Positions 1 through 7,145 of a DNA stretch of 21,628 bases are shown here, piece after piece. The notes under the pieces were generated by a model. The model was not told where the DNA came from. It did not search any database and worked only from the letters and a program-made list of their open reading frames with translations. Every line of letters starts with the position of its first letter. Position 1 is the first letter of the stretch. The stretch spans positions 1-21,628 of the IMG/VR virus record IMGVR_UViG_3300017760_002831. One strand, given 5' to 3'. The translations under genes were made by a program, and so were the position numbers. Origin of the DNA: a virus.

Positions 1-26
1 ATAATTTTTTTCTCTATTAATATTAA

Positions 27-227
27 ATGCCCAAATTTACTGCCGATAAGTTCAATACTCTTCTCGCCAGACAATTAAATATGAAAGTTGAATTGAAAGA
101 TATGAAAGCTCACGAAACTATTGTTAATGATGGAACTTTTAAAAAACAAATAAAAAAAGAAGAAGAAAAAAAAAAGATAAAGAATATTGAAGAAATATTC
201 GATAAAGGTAAGAAGAAGTCTAAATAG
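27..227 (+). CDS. Small lysine-rich protein, unknown function
   Basis: The reading frame encodes 66 residues from an ATG inside TAAATG (24-29), one of the start motifs shared by many genes here. The N-terminal third is mixed, and the C-terminal half is highly charged (runs of K and E, then a KGKKKSK tail), suggesting a helical, nucleic-acid-binding or virion-packed peptide. It overlaps the last 8 nt of the convergent 465-aa gene, so the two 3' ends interlock. I do not recognise a family. The start motif and clean overlap favour a real gene over a chance frame. Confidence 0.55.
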   Translation: MPKFTADKFNTLLARQLNMKVELKDMKAHETIVNDGTFKKQIKKEEEKKKIKNIEEIFDKGKKKSK

Positions 228-1617
228 TTTTCTTTCTTTGAGCTGGAAGTCTGATAGTTTTTTCTCCTGATGAATATGTAGGTTGTGTTACAACACTCAA
301 TCCACCATTTTCATTGAATTCATCTACTTCTGTTCTTCCTTTTGAAAATGTCTTAATCTTTTTAGCAATACCTAATTGTTTTAATTGTTTAGCATTTGTT
401 TCATCATCTTTAAATTTCAGCAAAGCTCTTAATTCAGTTAATCCAGTTTTATTTACAGTAACAGTATTTGGAACATCCAACCATTTGGAAAACCAATCTG
501 GAATTGTAAATTCTTTTTGTTGTAATGAAGCAGGTATTTCCAACTTACCAAGTTCTCTTAAATATTCTTGACTTAACAATGAAATGTCTTCATCCATCAT
601 TACTTCTTTACCAAACTGTTTTGTGTAACCAGTAATATATCCTGATGTATATTCTACATTACTTTCTCCTACTTTATTCCAAGCTAATACTCTGTTACTA
701 AAATCTGCGTTTTCAAATCCTAAATAATTATTCATTTCAAATTCAGTTAAATCCATATCTAAATCATCATCATCATTTAGTTTCAATCCACTTGCTTCTA
801 TTTCTTTTCTAATTATTGGAATATTTCTATCACCATCAAATGTTGGAAATGTATAACTTCTGGTATCAGGAACTTTTGTATATTCTTTCTCTGTAAATTG
901 ACTACCATCTACTGTAAACATTGGAAACTCTGTATTTATATCATAAGCATATTTATCCTCTTGTAACTCTGTTAATGTTTGTTCTACACCTAAAATCATT
1001 CTTGCGTTGTTCATTCTTTCCATAGTTACTGGATAACGAGCATACTTACCTTCTGATACAAAATTTTGTACAAAAGCAATAAATGCGTCTGGACTACCAA
1101 TTCGTGATAATCCATCTATCCAAACTAAGGAAAGTATTGAAGTAAATAAAAAACCATATGCTCTATCTTTAATATAGATACCATACAATGCCCAGAACCA
1201 CCACCAAGCTCGGTCATATGCTCCATACATATCCCATCTTATAGCAGTATCAACACCATCCCATCCATTCATTATTTCTTCTGTTGTTTCTTTCTTTTGT
1301 AAAGGTTTATCCTTTGTAGAGAGTTTAGGTGCTTTTTTTAAATTTTCTAAATAATTTGGAGGTAGGATTTGTGAAACTTTCGGAGGTGACGGAAGTGACG
1401 CAGGTGACGACTTTTTAGAAACTTTTTTCGCTGGTTCAGATTTTTTCCCAAACGGTTTTATATCTTTAAATCTTTCACTAAACTTCAACATAATTTCAAT
1501 AAGTTGAGGTTTAGAAAATTTAGCAATATTTGTAATGTTAGATGAGGCGATAACTTTTTTCAGTTCATCTCTTGGATAAGTAAGTAATACTTTTCTTAAC
1601 GTTTCCTTATCAGACAT
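220..1617 (-). CDS. 465-aa protein with SAP-like N-terminus and aromatic-rich middle
   Basis: Residues 1-52 match a module also found in the genes at 9307 and 10727: an L..L...I.....I.N..K..K.QLIE.ML pattern of the helix-extension-helix (SAP/Rho-N-like) type, usually DNA binding. Residues 55-110 are a Lys/Ser/Pro-rich linker. Residues about 127-170 are very aromatic (WWWFWALYGIY, then FLFTSILSLVW), which could be a membrane-facing or buried segment. The rest is acidic and looks globular, with no family recognised. The ATG lies in TATATG (minus strand, 1615-1620). A GTGACG repeat block sits antisense within the linker. A virion or genome-organising protein is an inference from the module and the start motif. 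Confidence 0.75.
   Translation of the reverse strand: MSDKETLRKVLLTYPRDELKKVIASSNITNIAKFSKPQLIEIMLKFSERFKDIKPFGKKSEPAKKVSKKSSPASLPSPPKVSQILPPNYLENLKKAPKLSTKDKPLQKKETTEEIMNGWDGVDTAIRWDMYGAYDRAWWWFWALYGIYIKDRAYGFLFTSILSLVWIDGLSRIGSPDAFIAFVQNFVSEGKYARYPVTMERMNNARMILGVEQTLTELQEDKYAYDINTEFPMFTVDGSQFTEKEYTKVPDTRSYTFPTFDGDRNIPIIRKEIEASGLKLNDDDDLDMDLTEFEMNNYLGFENADFSNRVLAWNKVGESNVEYTSGYITGYTKQFGKEVMMDEDISLLSQEYLRELGKLEIPASLQQKEFTIPDWFSKWLDVPNTVTVNKTGLTELRALLKFKDDETNAKQLKQLGIAKKIKTFSKGRTEVDEFNENGGLSVVTQPTYSSGEKTIRLPAQRKKTI
1384..1430 (+). repeat. GTGACG repeat element, copy E (inside the 465-aa gene, antisense)
   Basis: Three GTGAC units at 9-nt period are followed by CTTTTTAGAAACTTTTTT. The order and spacing match the copies downstream of the structural genes. 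It lies in the linker-coding part of the 465-aa gene, and the coding strand reads SKKSSPASLPSPP there. The units have drifted (GGA, CAG spacers), so this is an older or selected copy. Confidence 0.55.
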
Positions 1618-1649
1618 ATAACATTACTAAATAAAAAAAATTTACACAA

Positions 1650-1907
1650 TTAATCAAAATCCACAACAATCCTTTTGAACCGTTGTATAGGTGGATTTAA
1701 CTTTTCGATTTCGTGTATAACATCGTGCTTCTTATTCTTGTTGACCTTCATATAATAATTGTAAACACTACTACGTGATATTTTAAAGATTTCCTGTATG
1801 TCGTCTACTGTTCTAAATAATTTTTCAGTACGACCTTCGAAATAATCTTGATATATAACTTTGTAGTGGTATGTATTTTGATTTTTTGAATTTCTGGAAC
1901 GTCCCAT
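1650..1907 (-). CDS. Small helix-turn-helix DNA-binding protein
   Basis: The product has 85 residues. Residues about 33-52 (VDDIQEIFKISRSSVYNYYM) read as a helix-turn-helix: a first helix with IQEIF, a turn at KIS, and a recognition helix RSSVYNYY. Basic flanks (RSRNSKNQN; KVNKNKKHD) fit DNA binding. A transcription regulator is likely but the target is unknown. The start is the first ATG (TTATGG) and lacks the TATATG motif. TTAAAAATAA lies 19 nt upstream, as it does before the polymerase-helicase gene, suggesting shared and perhaps early expression. It lies between the 465-aa gene and the polymerase-helicase on the same strand. Confidence 0.65.
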   Translation of the reverse strand: MGRSRNSKNQNTYHYKVIYQDYFEGRTEKLFRTVDDIQEIFKISRSSVYNYYMKVNKNKKHDVIHEIEKLNPPIQRFKRIVVDFD

Positions 1908-1926
1908 AATAAGTAAGTTGTTCGTT

Positions 1927-1936
1927 TTATTTTTAA
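1927..1936 (-). promoter_or_regulatory. Candidate early promoter element TTAAAAATAA
   Basis: The minus strand reads TTAAAAATAA, ending 19 nt before the ATG of the helix-turn-helix gene. The same ten bases end 22 nt before the ATG of the polymerase-helicase gene. Only two instances are seen and the background is AT-rich, so this is tentative. Confidence 0.3.
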
Positions 1937-1958
1937 GTAGCGAAATTAATTTTGGATT

Positions 1959-4073
1959 TTAATCGTCAAGGAATAACTGTTCTTCATATAATCCCATTGC
2001 TTTGAGTTTATCAATCACCCCATCACGGTTAAATATCATATACTGACCCTTGTTTGTTTTGATTTTGTTGAATAATTGTGTCGCACTCATCTCATTATCA
2101 AAGTCTTGTTTCTTGATAGGAATATAACGAATACTTTGACAGTATGCTTCATAGTGTTGAAACATATCACGACACGACATTTTACTGTTGTGTTTGTATT
2201 TCTCGAATACATACTCACTATTGAATAGGTGTTCAATGAATAACCAAGTTGTAGGAATAGAACTTTCAAGACACCGTTTGTAATACTTAGTCTTTGGAAA
2301 CTCTTTCCATACCTTGTTCTTGATATCTCTTTTCATCAGGTCATTATACCAAAGTTTGAGTGCTTTGTTGTTGAGGAATGCTGGAACAGTTTTGGTAATG
2401 ATATCATCTTTTGCTGGATGAGCACATTCAAATGCTACGAACCTACGATTGGTATCACTGATTTTCATAACAGCTTCATTGTTAGTTGTGAGCCAGTATC
2501 TTGTATAATCTTTCAATACCATATCAGATATATACTTCTCTTTACAAGTCATTCTCTCACTGGTAATTCTGTTCTTCAATCTTTCATAGATTGGTGCGGT
2601 TGCCTTACCTTCACCCTCATCAATATTGATAAGTAATCTGTTCTTACCGATTGCGTTGAAGTTGTGAAACAAATCACTTTCAGGACTACCAGTTTCATAG
2701 TAATACTTTTCACCTATCATAGTACCCACTGCGTTAGTCAGTAAATTTTTACCGACACCTTCACCACCCTTGTTTATCAACATAGTCTGTGACTTTACAT
2801 CAGGGTGAATAAAGAATTGTGCGACCCAGTCTTGAAGATAATTTTCACAATCATCAACAAGGTCACTTCCATCATCAACGATGAAACGAATGTGAGATTT
2901 GATAATCTCATAATCCTGATAATCCTTGTCGGTGAAATCATCAGGAATAGTAGTAATGAAGAAACCTGTGAATAGGTTGTAGATATCACTTGGAACAGTA
3001 TTCAAATTAGGATGAAAGTCCAGTCTATCAACAATCCGTTTCTCAGGGTCTAACAAGTAGTTGAATATAAATCTTTTAGGGTTCTTACCCTCTCCGAAAA
3101 TGTCAAAGGTTCTTGACCCAGCTTCTTTCCAGTCCTCAAACATAGAAACTAATGAACTGCGATTTACGAGATAATACCCATCTTGTTGTGTTTCAAGTAA
3201 GAATTTATCTACTTGAATAACTTTGTGAACTCCGTATTGGTCTTCAAACCTATCACGGTAGTATAGATATTCTTTCTTATCATCTTCACAGTTGGCTTGT
3301 TTGAAATTCTCAATGTATTCTTTTGGTATATCGAGTAAGTCATCCATTGGTTTGAGAGCCATTTTTATCCCAAACTTTTCTGCGACATCATCAATAATCT
3401 TTTGAATATTCTCAACCTCGTGGAACTTCTCCACATAGAAACCATCGTGAAGGTCTGCGAAACACTTGATATGATTTTTCTCAAAGTATTCCATAATCTT
3501 ACTGAGGTTGTCCCATTCCCATTTGTGATAGAGATATGCGAGGAACTTACCCTTACCGTTTGGTAACTTCTTCTTCTCTTCATACACAGGGTCACCCTTG
3601 TATTTCTTGGCGAGTTTAATAAGGAAGTCATCTTGTGCTTTGAATAATCTTTTTGTATAAAACTGTTTTGCTGTGTGTCGGTCACAGTTGTTCTGTTTCA
3701 TATAGTGAGAGAGTAACTCCTCTCGATTATCACAATAACGATTGACTGCTGGAATATCCATATCGTGGAATTTTAGTAGGGCTCTGACCCAAGTCCAAGA
3801 AGCGTTCATCATATCAATATCATAGTAGAACTGATAAGATAAAGTATTTCTTGTTTTTCTTGAAAACATACACAATCCTCTTTCACATACATTACGACCG
3901 TCAAGAGTATCACCCCCCTGATGATATAAGGGGGTAAAATTCCATCCTTGTCTGGCTCTGAATAATCTTTCTAAGGCTATAACATCATAATCTTGTAATT
4001 GGTCTTTATAATCTCTGAGTAATTTTTTTGCGAGAGGAACGTTAAAAGTTTCGGTTCTGCGTTGTTTAGTCAT
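1959..4073 (-). CDS. Polymerase-helicase fusion (TVpol-like + superfamily 3 helicase)
   Basis: This 704-aa replication protein has two parts. The N-terminal part resembles the family A-like transposon/virus polymerase (TVpol): a motif A-like YYDIDMMNASW (residues 83-93, D85/D87), a motif B-like basic helix (about 132-148, K141 and F144 region) and a motif C-like DLHDGF (207-212). The C-terminal part is an SF3 helicase: Walker A GGEGVGKN (436-443, K442), Walker B LLINIDEGEG (D485, E486), a sensor motif RYWLTTNN (525-532) and an arginine pair TNRRF (R543, R544). TVpol-S3H fusions are known from Sputnik-type virophages and PLVs. The helicase call is strong; the polymerase call rests on motif spacing and whether it is active is uncertain. 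The start has no TATATG motif, which fits early expression. Confidence 0.88.
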   Translation of the reverse strand: MTKQRRTETFNVPLAKKLLRDYKDQLQDYDVIALERLFRARQGWNFTPLYHQGGDTLDGRNVCERGLCMFSRKTRNTLSYQFYYDIDMMNASWTWVRALLKFHDMDIPAVNRYCDNREELLSHYMKQNNCDRHTAKQFYTKRLFKAQDDFLIKLAKKYKGDPVYEEKKKLPNGKGKFLAYLYHKWEWDNLSKIMEYFEKNHIKCFADLHDGFYVEKFHEVENIQKIIDDVAEKFGIKMALKPMDDLLDIPKEYIENFKQANCEDDKKEYLYYRDRFEDQYGVHKVIQVDKFLLETQQDGYYLVNRSSLVSMFEDWKEAGSRTFDIFGEGKNPKRFIFNYLLDPEKRIVDRLDFHPNLNTVPSDIYNLFTGFFITTIPDDFTDKDYQDYEIIKSHIRFIVDDGSDLVDDCENYLQDWVAQFFIHPDVKSQTMLINKGGEGVGKNLLTNAVGTMIGEKYYYETGSPESDLFHNFNAIGKNRLLINIDEGEGKATAPIYERLKNRITSERMTCKEKYISDMVLKDYTRYWLTTNNEAVMKISDTNRRFVAFECAHPAKDDIITKTVPAFLNNKALKLWYNDLMKRDIKNKVWKEFPKTKYYKRCLESSIPTTWLFIEHLFNSEYVFEKYKHNSKMSCRDMFQHYEAYCQSIRYIPIKKQDFDNEMSATQLFNKIKTNKGQYMIFNRDGVIDKLKAMGLYEEQLFLDD

Positions 4074-4095
4074 TTTATAAATATAATGTGTATCC

Positions 4096-4105
4096 TTATT
4101 TTTAA
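4096..4105 (-). promoter_or_regulatory. Candidate early promoter element TTAAAAATAA
   Basis: The minus strand reads TTAAAAATAA, ending 22 nt before the ATG of the polymerase-helicase gene, matching the copy before the helix-turn-helix gene. The rest of 4074-4210 is AT-rich with long A/T runs and no gene. It contains one TATATG (minus strand) followed directly by a stop codon. Confidence 0.3.
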
Positions 4106-4210
4106 ATGGAAAAAAAAATTCAACTTTTTTTTTTGAGGAAAATTACATATAAAGATATACATTAACCAAGTTGGTGAAAATTCAAAATTTACACAAACTG
4201 GGCTCAAAAT

Positions 4211-4250
4211 ACTTTTTTAAAAACCGTCACTTTCGTCACTTTCGTCACTT
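4211..4250 (-). repeat. GTGACGAAA repeat element, copy A (after the 806-aa gene)
   Basis: On the minus strand this begins right after the stop codon of the 806-aa gene: three GTGAC units at 9-nt period (GTGACGAAAGTGACGAAA, then GTGACGG), followed by TTTTTAAAAAAGT. Orientation, position and tail match the copies after the 597-aa and 506-aa genes. It may be a 3'-end or transcript-processing signal. Confidence 0.75.
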
Positions 4251-6671
4251 TTATAATAATCCTTCTTTACTTGCTTTTTTAACTTGTTGGTCAACATTTT
4301 GAAGGACACCTTGTTCTGCGATTTGAACATCAGCATCAGCAAGCATAATAGTAGGTTTATCAGCTGGTTTTGTAATCTTTAATAAGATTGTTGAATTAGG
4401 TTGTAATGAAACATCAGTTAAATCTGGATTTACAACATTAACATTAACATAATTTACAGATTTTGGATTTGATAATTTATGAGTAATAAAATTTCTATCA
4501 GCAATAAAATCCTGATTTGATAATGAACTTTTAGGTATCATATCAAGAATACCTAATTCACTTGATTTACCTGCTTCATCATCTTGATTTATAATATCAG
4601 ATAATACAAGCATATATCCATCAGTTGATAATACAGGAAGATTATCAGCAAGTAATTCATCACCAGTGGTTTGAACTGGTATCATAGTACAAAAATCATA
4701 TTCACTTCCTTCATATGAAGCAACGGCTCCTTGTTGTTTTACTTCTGGAATAGCAGGTGGCCCAGTAGCTGCGGCTTGTAATACTTTATTTACATTATTA
4801 TTAAAACTTACATTAGCGATACTTACATCACTTAAACTGAAAACTTGTGCGTCTGGTAAATCTGGTAGTTCTCTGAATTGGTCACCAGTTGGCCCACTCG
4901 TTCCACCGACCTTTCCATATGAATTGTAAAGTGTCGAAACAAAAGGTGCTAAACTTGTATCTACCTTTGCCCCAGTTGTTACACCAGTTAAACTTTCATT
5001 AGTTCCAAAGAAATTTTGTGATGTATATTTTGTTGGGTCAGCCATTTGTTCATAACTAAATCCCAATCTACTCCACATAGTTGTGCTCCAAGCTGTTTTA
5101 GCTAATTTATCATTACTGAAAAAATCTCTGAATGTTCTGAAATCATCTGTATGTAATGTAGGAGCTTTTGTATTGTCTGGTGTTACAGGATTAGGAACAT
5201 CACGTTGTTCAAGAGCAGTTTCATATGCCCAGTTAAAAACAAGAATACCAGAAGTTCTCATCATATAACTTTCAAGAGCATTTTGAATTCTTCTTACTTG
5301 TTCCTGTGTATAATCAGCAGCAGGAGAACTTGAAGGAATATGGTAAGGATATGTTTTATTCCAGACATCAGCATATTGACTGTTTCCATCATATTGAGTT
5401 TTACCTTGTGCGTAGTAATTAGGTAATCTTTTAAGGAATACACATTCTTGACCAGGATTTGATAATGCGTTACCTCTTTTATCGTGAGATGGAATTCTTT
5501 TTGGTTCGTGTAAATGTTGAAATCTATATCCACTTCTATCGCCATCATAATCAAGTTTTAAGGATGTAGTTCCGACTTGTGTTCCAAGTTGAAATAAATC
5601 ATAGTTCTGATATTGGGTGGCTTGGTCAAATGTTCCAGTACCAGCATTTGTTTCAAATATCATTCCAAATCTTGGATTTGCTACATTAGCATCTCCTGGT
5701 GGAATTGGGCCGAATACTTTTTCAAATTTACTTGTATCAGTAGGGTCAAGAGGAGTTCCAGCAGCATTAGTTCCATATAAAGCATTTTTAGCAACATAAA
5801 ATAAATCAGTCATATGAAATGGTTTTATAGCAACAACCGCTGGAACTGTATCATCAGATACTTCCAAAGCTCCAAAACGTGGTAAATTATTCATCATATC
5901 TAAATTAGCTTGAACTAATCTGGTATCAGGCTGTCCACCAGGAGGAGGGCCATTAGAATTCCATAAAGGATTTACAATTGGTTCATCACCACCTAAATTT
6001 TCCTGCCAACCTTGTGGTAAAGTTTGAACAAATCTTAAAGTTGTATTATTTGATACCGTACCTCTATTTGTATTGTTTCTTCTTCTTTCTTCATATCCAC
6101 TTTCCTGTGTATTTTCAGGATTTTTAATTCTATTTATTTGGTCAGTAATTAACTGTCCAAGTGAAGTAACAGTATAAATACCTTTTGGAATTTTGATATT
6201 CGCTTTACCAACTAATGGAACAAGGAAATGTTGAGCAAGAGTAGGGTCATATTCATCAAGGTTTGCTTTTATAACACCACAAAGAGGTAAAATGTTTTCA
6301 GTATGTCCAAAATAATCTGAATTAATTACTCCTAAATCATCTGCTGGATTAATTTTATCAGGATTGAATGTCGCTCTGGTATCAACTAATACATTGTAAT
6401 CTGTAATTTTTGTAGGGTCACCTACTTCTGTCGCAGGAACTAAATAAGAAGTATCTACGGAATAATAGTTAAATAGTATAGTTTCGGAAAAATCTTCATT
6501 GAATTCTATACTTTGTCCAGTGATACCCTGTTTATTTATAAGAGAATTCTGAACTTGTATAGTAGAACCAGCAGGAATATTTAAATCATCTACTTTAACT
6601 TTCCATCTATTATTTGTTTGATTTCTTTCAACAGCATTAGCACAATTTAAGTCAATATACTTGGTAGCCAT
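4251..6671 (-). CDS. Large structural protein (806 aa), paralogue of the 597-aa protein
   Basis: The 806-residue product has no signal peptide or transmembrane helix. Its N-terminus (W.VKVDDLNIPAGSTIQVQNS, about residues 23-43) and the block IPKGIYTVTSLGQLITDQI (161-179) follow the same pattern as the 597-aa protein (INIPANSKLSLNW; IKKGKYTFPDLQLEIEAKV). The C-terminal regions also correspond (GILDMIP versus SILANIP, then a beta-rich tail). The composition, rich in Asn, Thr, Pro and Gly, looks like a beta-rich virion protein. PLVs carry large proteins with this start; a penton, spike or minor capsid role is inferred. The ATG is in TAAATG (minus strand, 6669-6674), and the gene is followed at once by a GTGACGAAA element. 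Confidence 0.7.
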   Translation of the reverse strand: MATKYIDLNCANAVERNQTNNRWKVKVDDLNIPAGSTIQVQNSLINKQGITGQSIEFNEDFSETILFNYYSVDTSYLVPATEVGDPTKITDYNVLVDTRATFNPDKINPADDLGVINSDYFGHTENILPLCGVIKANLDEYDPTLAQHFLVPLVGKANIKIPKGIYTVTSLGQLITDQINRIKNPENTQESGYEERRRNNTNRGTVSNNTTLRFVQTLPQGWQENLGGDEPIVNPLWNSNGPPPGGQPDTRLVQANLDMMNNLPRFGALEVSDDTVPAVVAIKPFHMTDLFYVAKNALYGTNAAGTPLDPTDTSKFEKVFGPIPPGDANVANPRFGMIFETNAGTGTFDQATQYQNYDLFQLGTQVGTTSLKLDYDGDRSGYRFQHLHEPKRIPSHDKRGNALSNPGQECVFLKRLPNYYAQGKTQYDGNSQYADVWNKTYPYHIPSSSPAADYTQEQVRRIQNALESYMMRTSGILVFNWAYETALEQRDVPNPVTPDNTKAPTLHTDDFRTFRDFFSNDKLAKTAWSTTMWSRLGFSYEQMADPTKYTSQNFFGTNESLTGVTTGAKVDTSLAPFVSTLYNSYGKVGGTSGPTGDQFRELPDLPDAQVFSLSDVSIANVSFNNNVNKVLQAAATGPPAIPEVKQQGAVASYEGSEYDFCTMIPVQTTGDELLADNLPVLSTDGYMLVLSDIINQDDEAGKSSELGILDMIPKSSLSNQDFIADRNFITHKLSNPKSVNYVNVNVVNPDLTDVSLQPNSTILLKITKPADKPTIMLADADVQIAEQGVLQNVDQQVKKASKEGLL

Positions 6672-6689
6672 TTATACTTTTATAAGATA

Positions 6690-7091
6690 TTATTTTTTAT
6701 ATTTTTCCCAGATTGCTTTATCAACACGACGAGCAGGGCCGCCCATTATCACAGAAGCCAATCGAGCTCTCGCCCAACTTTCCGCTGTCTGATTAGGTCT
6801 TGAACCAGCAGAATAATATGCTCCACGACCTTTACTTAAAATTTGGTCTATACCTGCTTTTGAAATAATGTTTTTAGATATAAATGATGTATTACTTATT
6901 TTGGTATTGTATTTTTTCTCAAATCTCTCTGCGTGACTACTTCTTTTACTCTGGAAAGATTTTACTTTGGGTCTTGGCTTACCTTTTTTGATACTTTCTA
7001 TTTGTTTCTTTCTATCTTCTTTTGATAAAGATTTAGGAACATACTCCTTGTTAACTTTACGACCGCCGATATCAACTTTTGGTTTGGGCAT
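6690..7091 (-). CDS. DUF5824-like small basic protein
   Basis: The product has 133 residues. The N-terminal half is very basic (KVNKEYVPKSLSKEDRKKQIESIKK, then KVKSFQSKRSSHAERFEKKY). The C-terminal half carries the distinctive GRGAYYSAGSRPNQTAESWARARLAS-like stretch (about residues 93-118) that I remember from DUF5824 proteins of large algal and amoebal viruses. The function of that family is unknown to me. The ATG is in TATATG (minus strand, 7089-7094). It shares a 54-nt divergent promoter region with the 597-aa gene and lies 18 nt upstream of the 806-aa gene in the same direction, so it is likely expressed with virion genes. The family name is from memory and not checked. Confidence 0.65.
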   Translation of the reverse strand: MPKPKVDIGGRKVNKEYVPKSLSKEDRKKQIESIKKGKPRPKVKSFQSKRSSHAERFEKKYNTKISNTSFISKNIISKAGIDQILSKGRGAYYSAGSRPNQTAESWARARLASVIMGGPARRVDKAIWEKYKK

Positions 7092-7145
7092 ATAATATTA
7101 CTTAATAAATTTATTTGTTCAAATTTATTTCTAAATACAAGGTAT
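7092..7145. promoter_or_regulatory. Divergent promoter region with TATATG at both starts
   Basis: Only 54 nt separate two divergent ATGs, and each ATG is inside TATATG (minus 7089-7094, plus 7143-7148). The spacer is AT-rich and must contain any control elements for both genes, unless the start-overlapping motif itself is the promoter core. Confidence 0.5.

Noticed and set aside
1-40. Terminal inverted repeat between the window ends
   Set aside because: The first bases and the reverse complement of the last bases do not match, and the right edge cuts a gene.
3365-3685. 106-aa minus-strand frame
   Set aside because: It is fully inside the polymerase-helicase gene in another frame, and its composition is shadow-like.
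4144-4155. TATATG on the minus strand upstream of the polymerase-helicase gene
   Set aside because: The ATG is followed directly by TAA, so it does not start a protein; it is probably chance in AT-rich DNA.
4211-4250. GTGACGAAA repeats as a CRISPR array
   Set aside because: The units are 9 nt without spacers, only three per site, and no cas genes are present.
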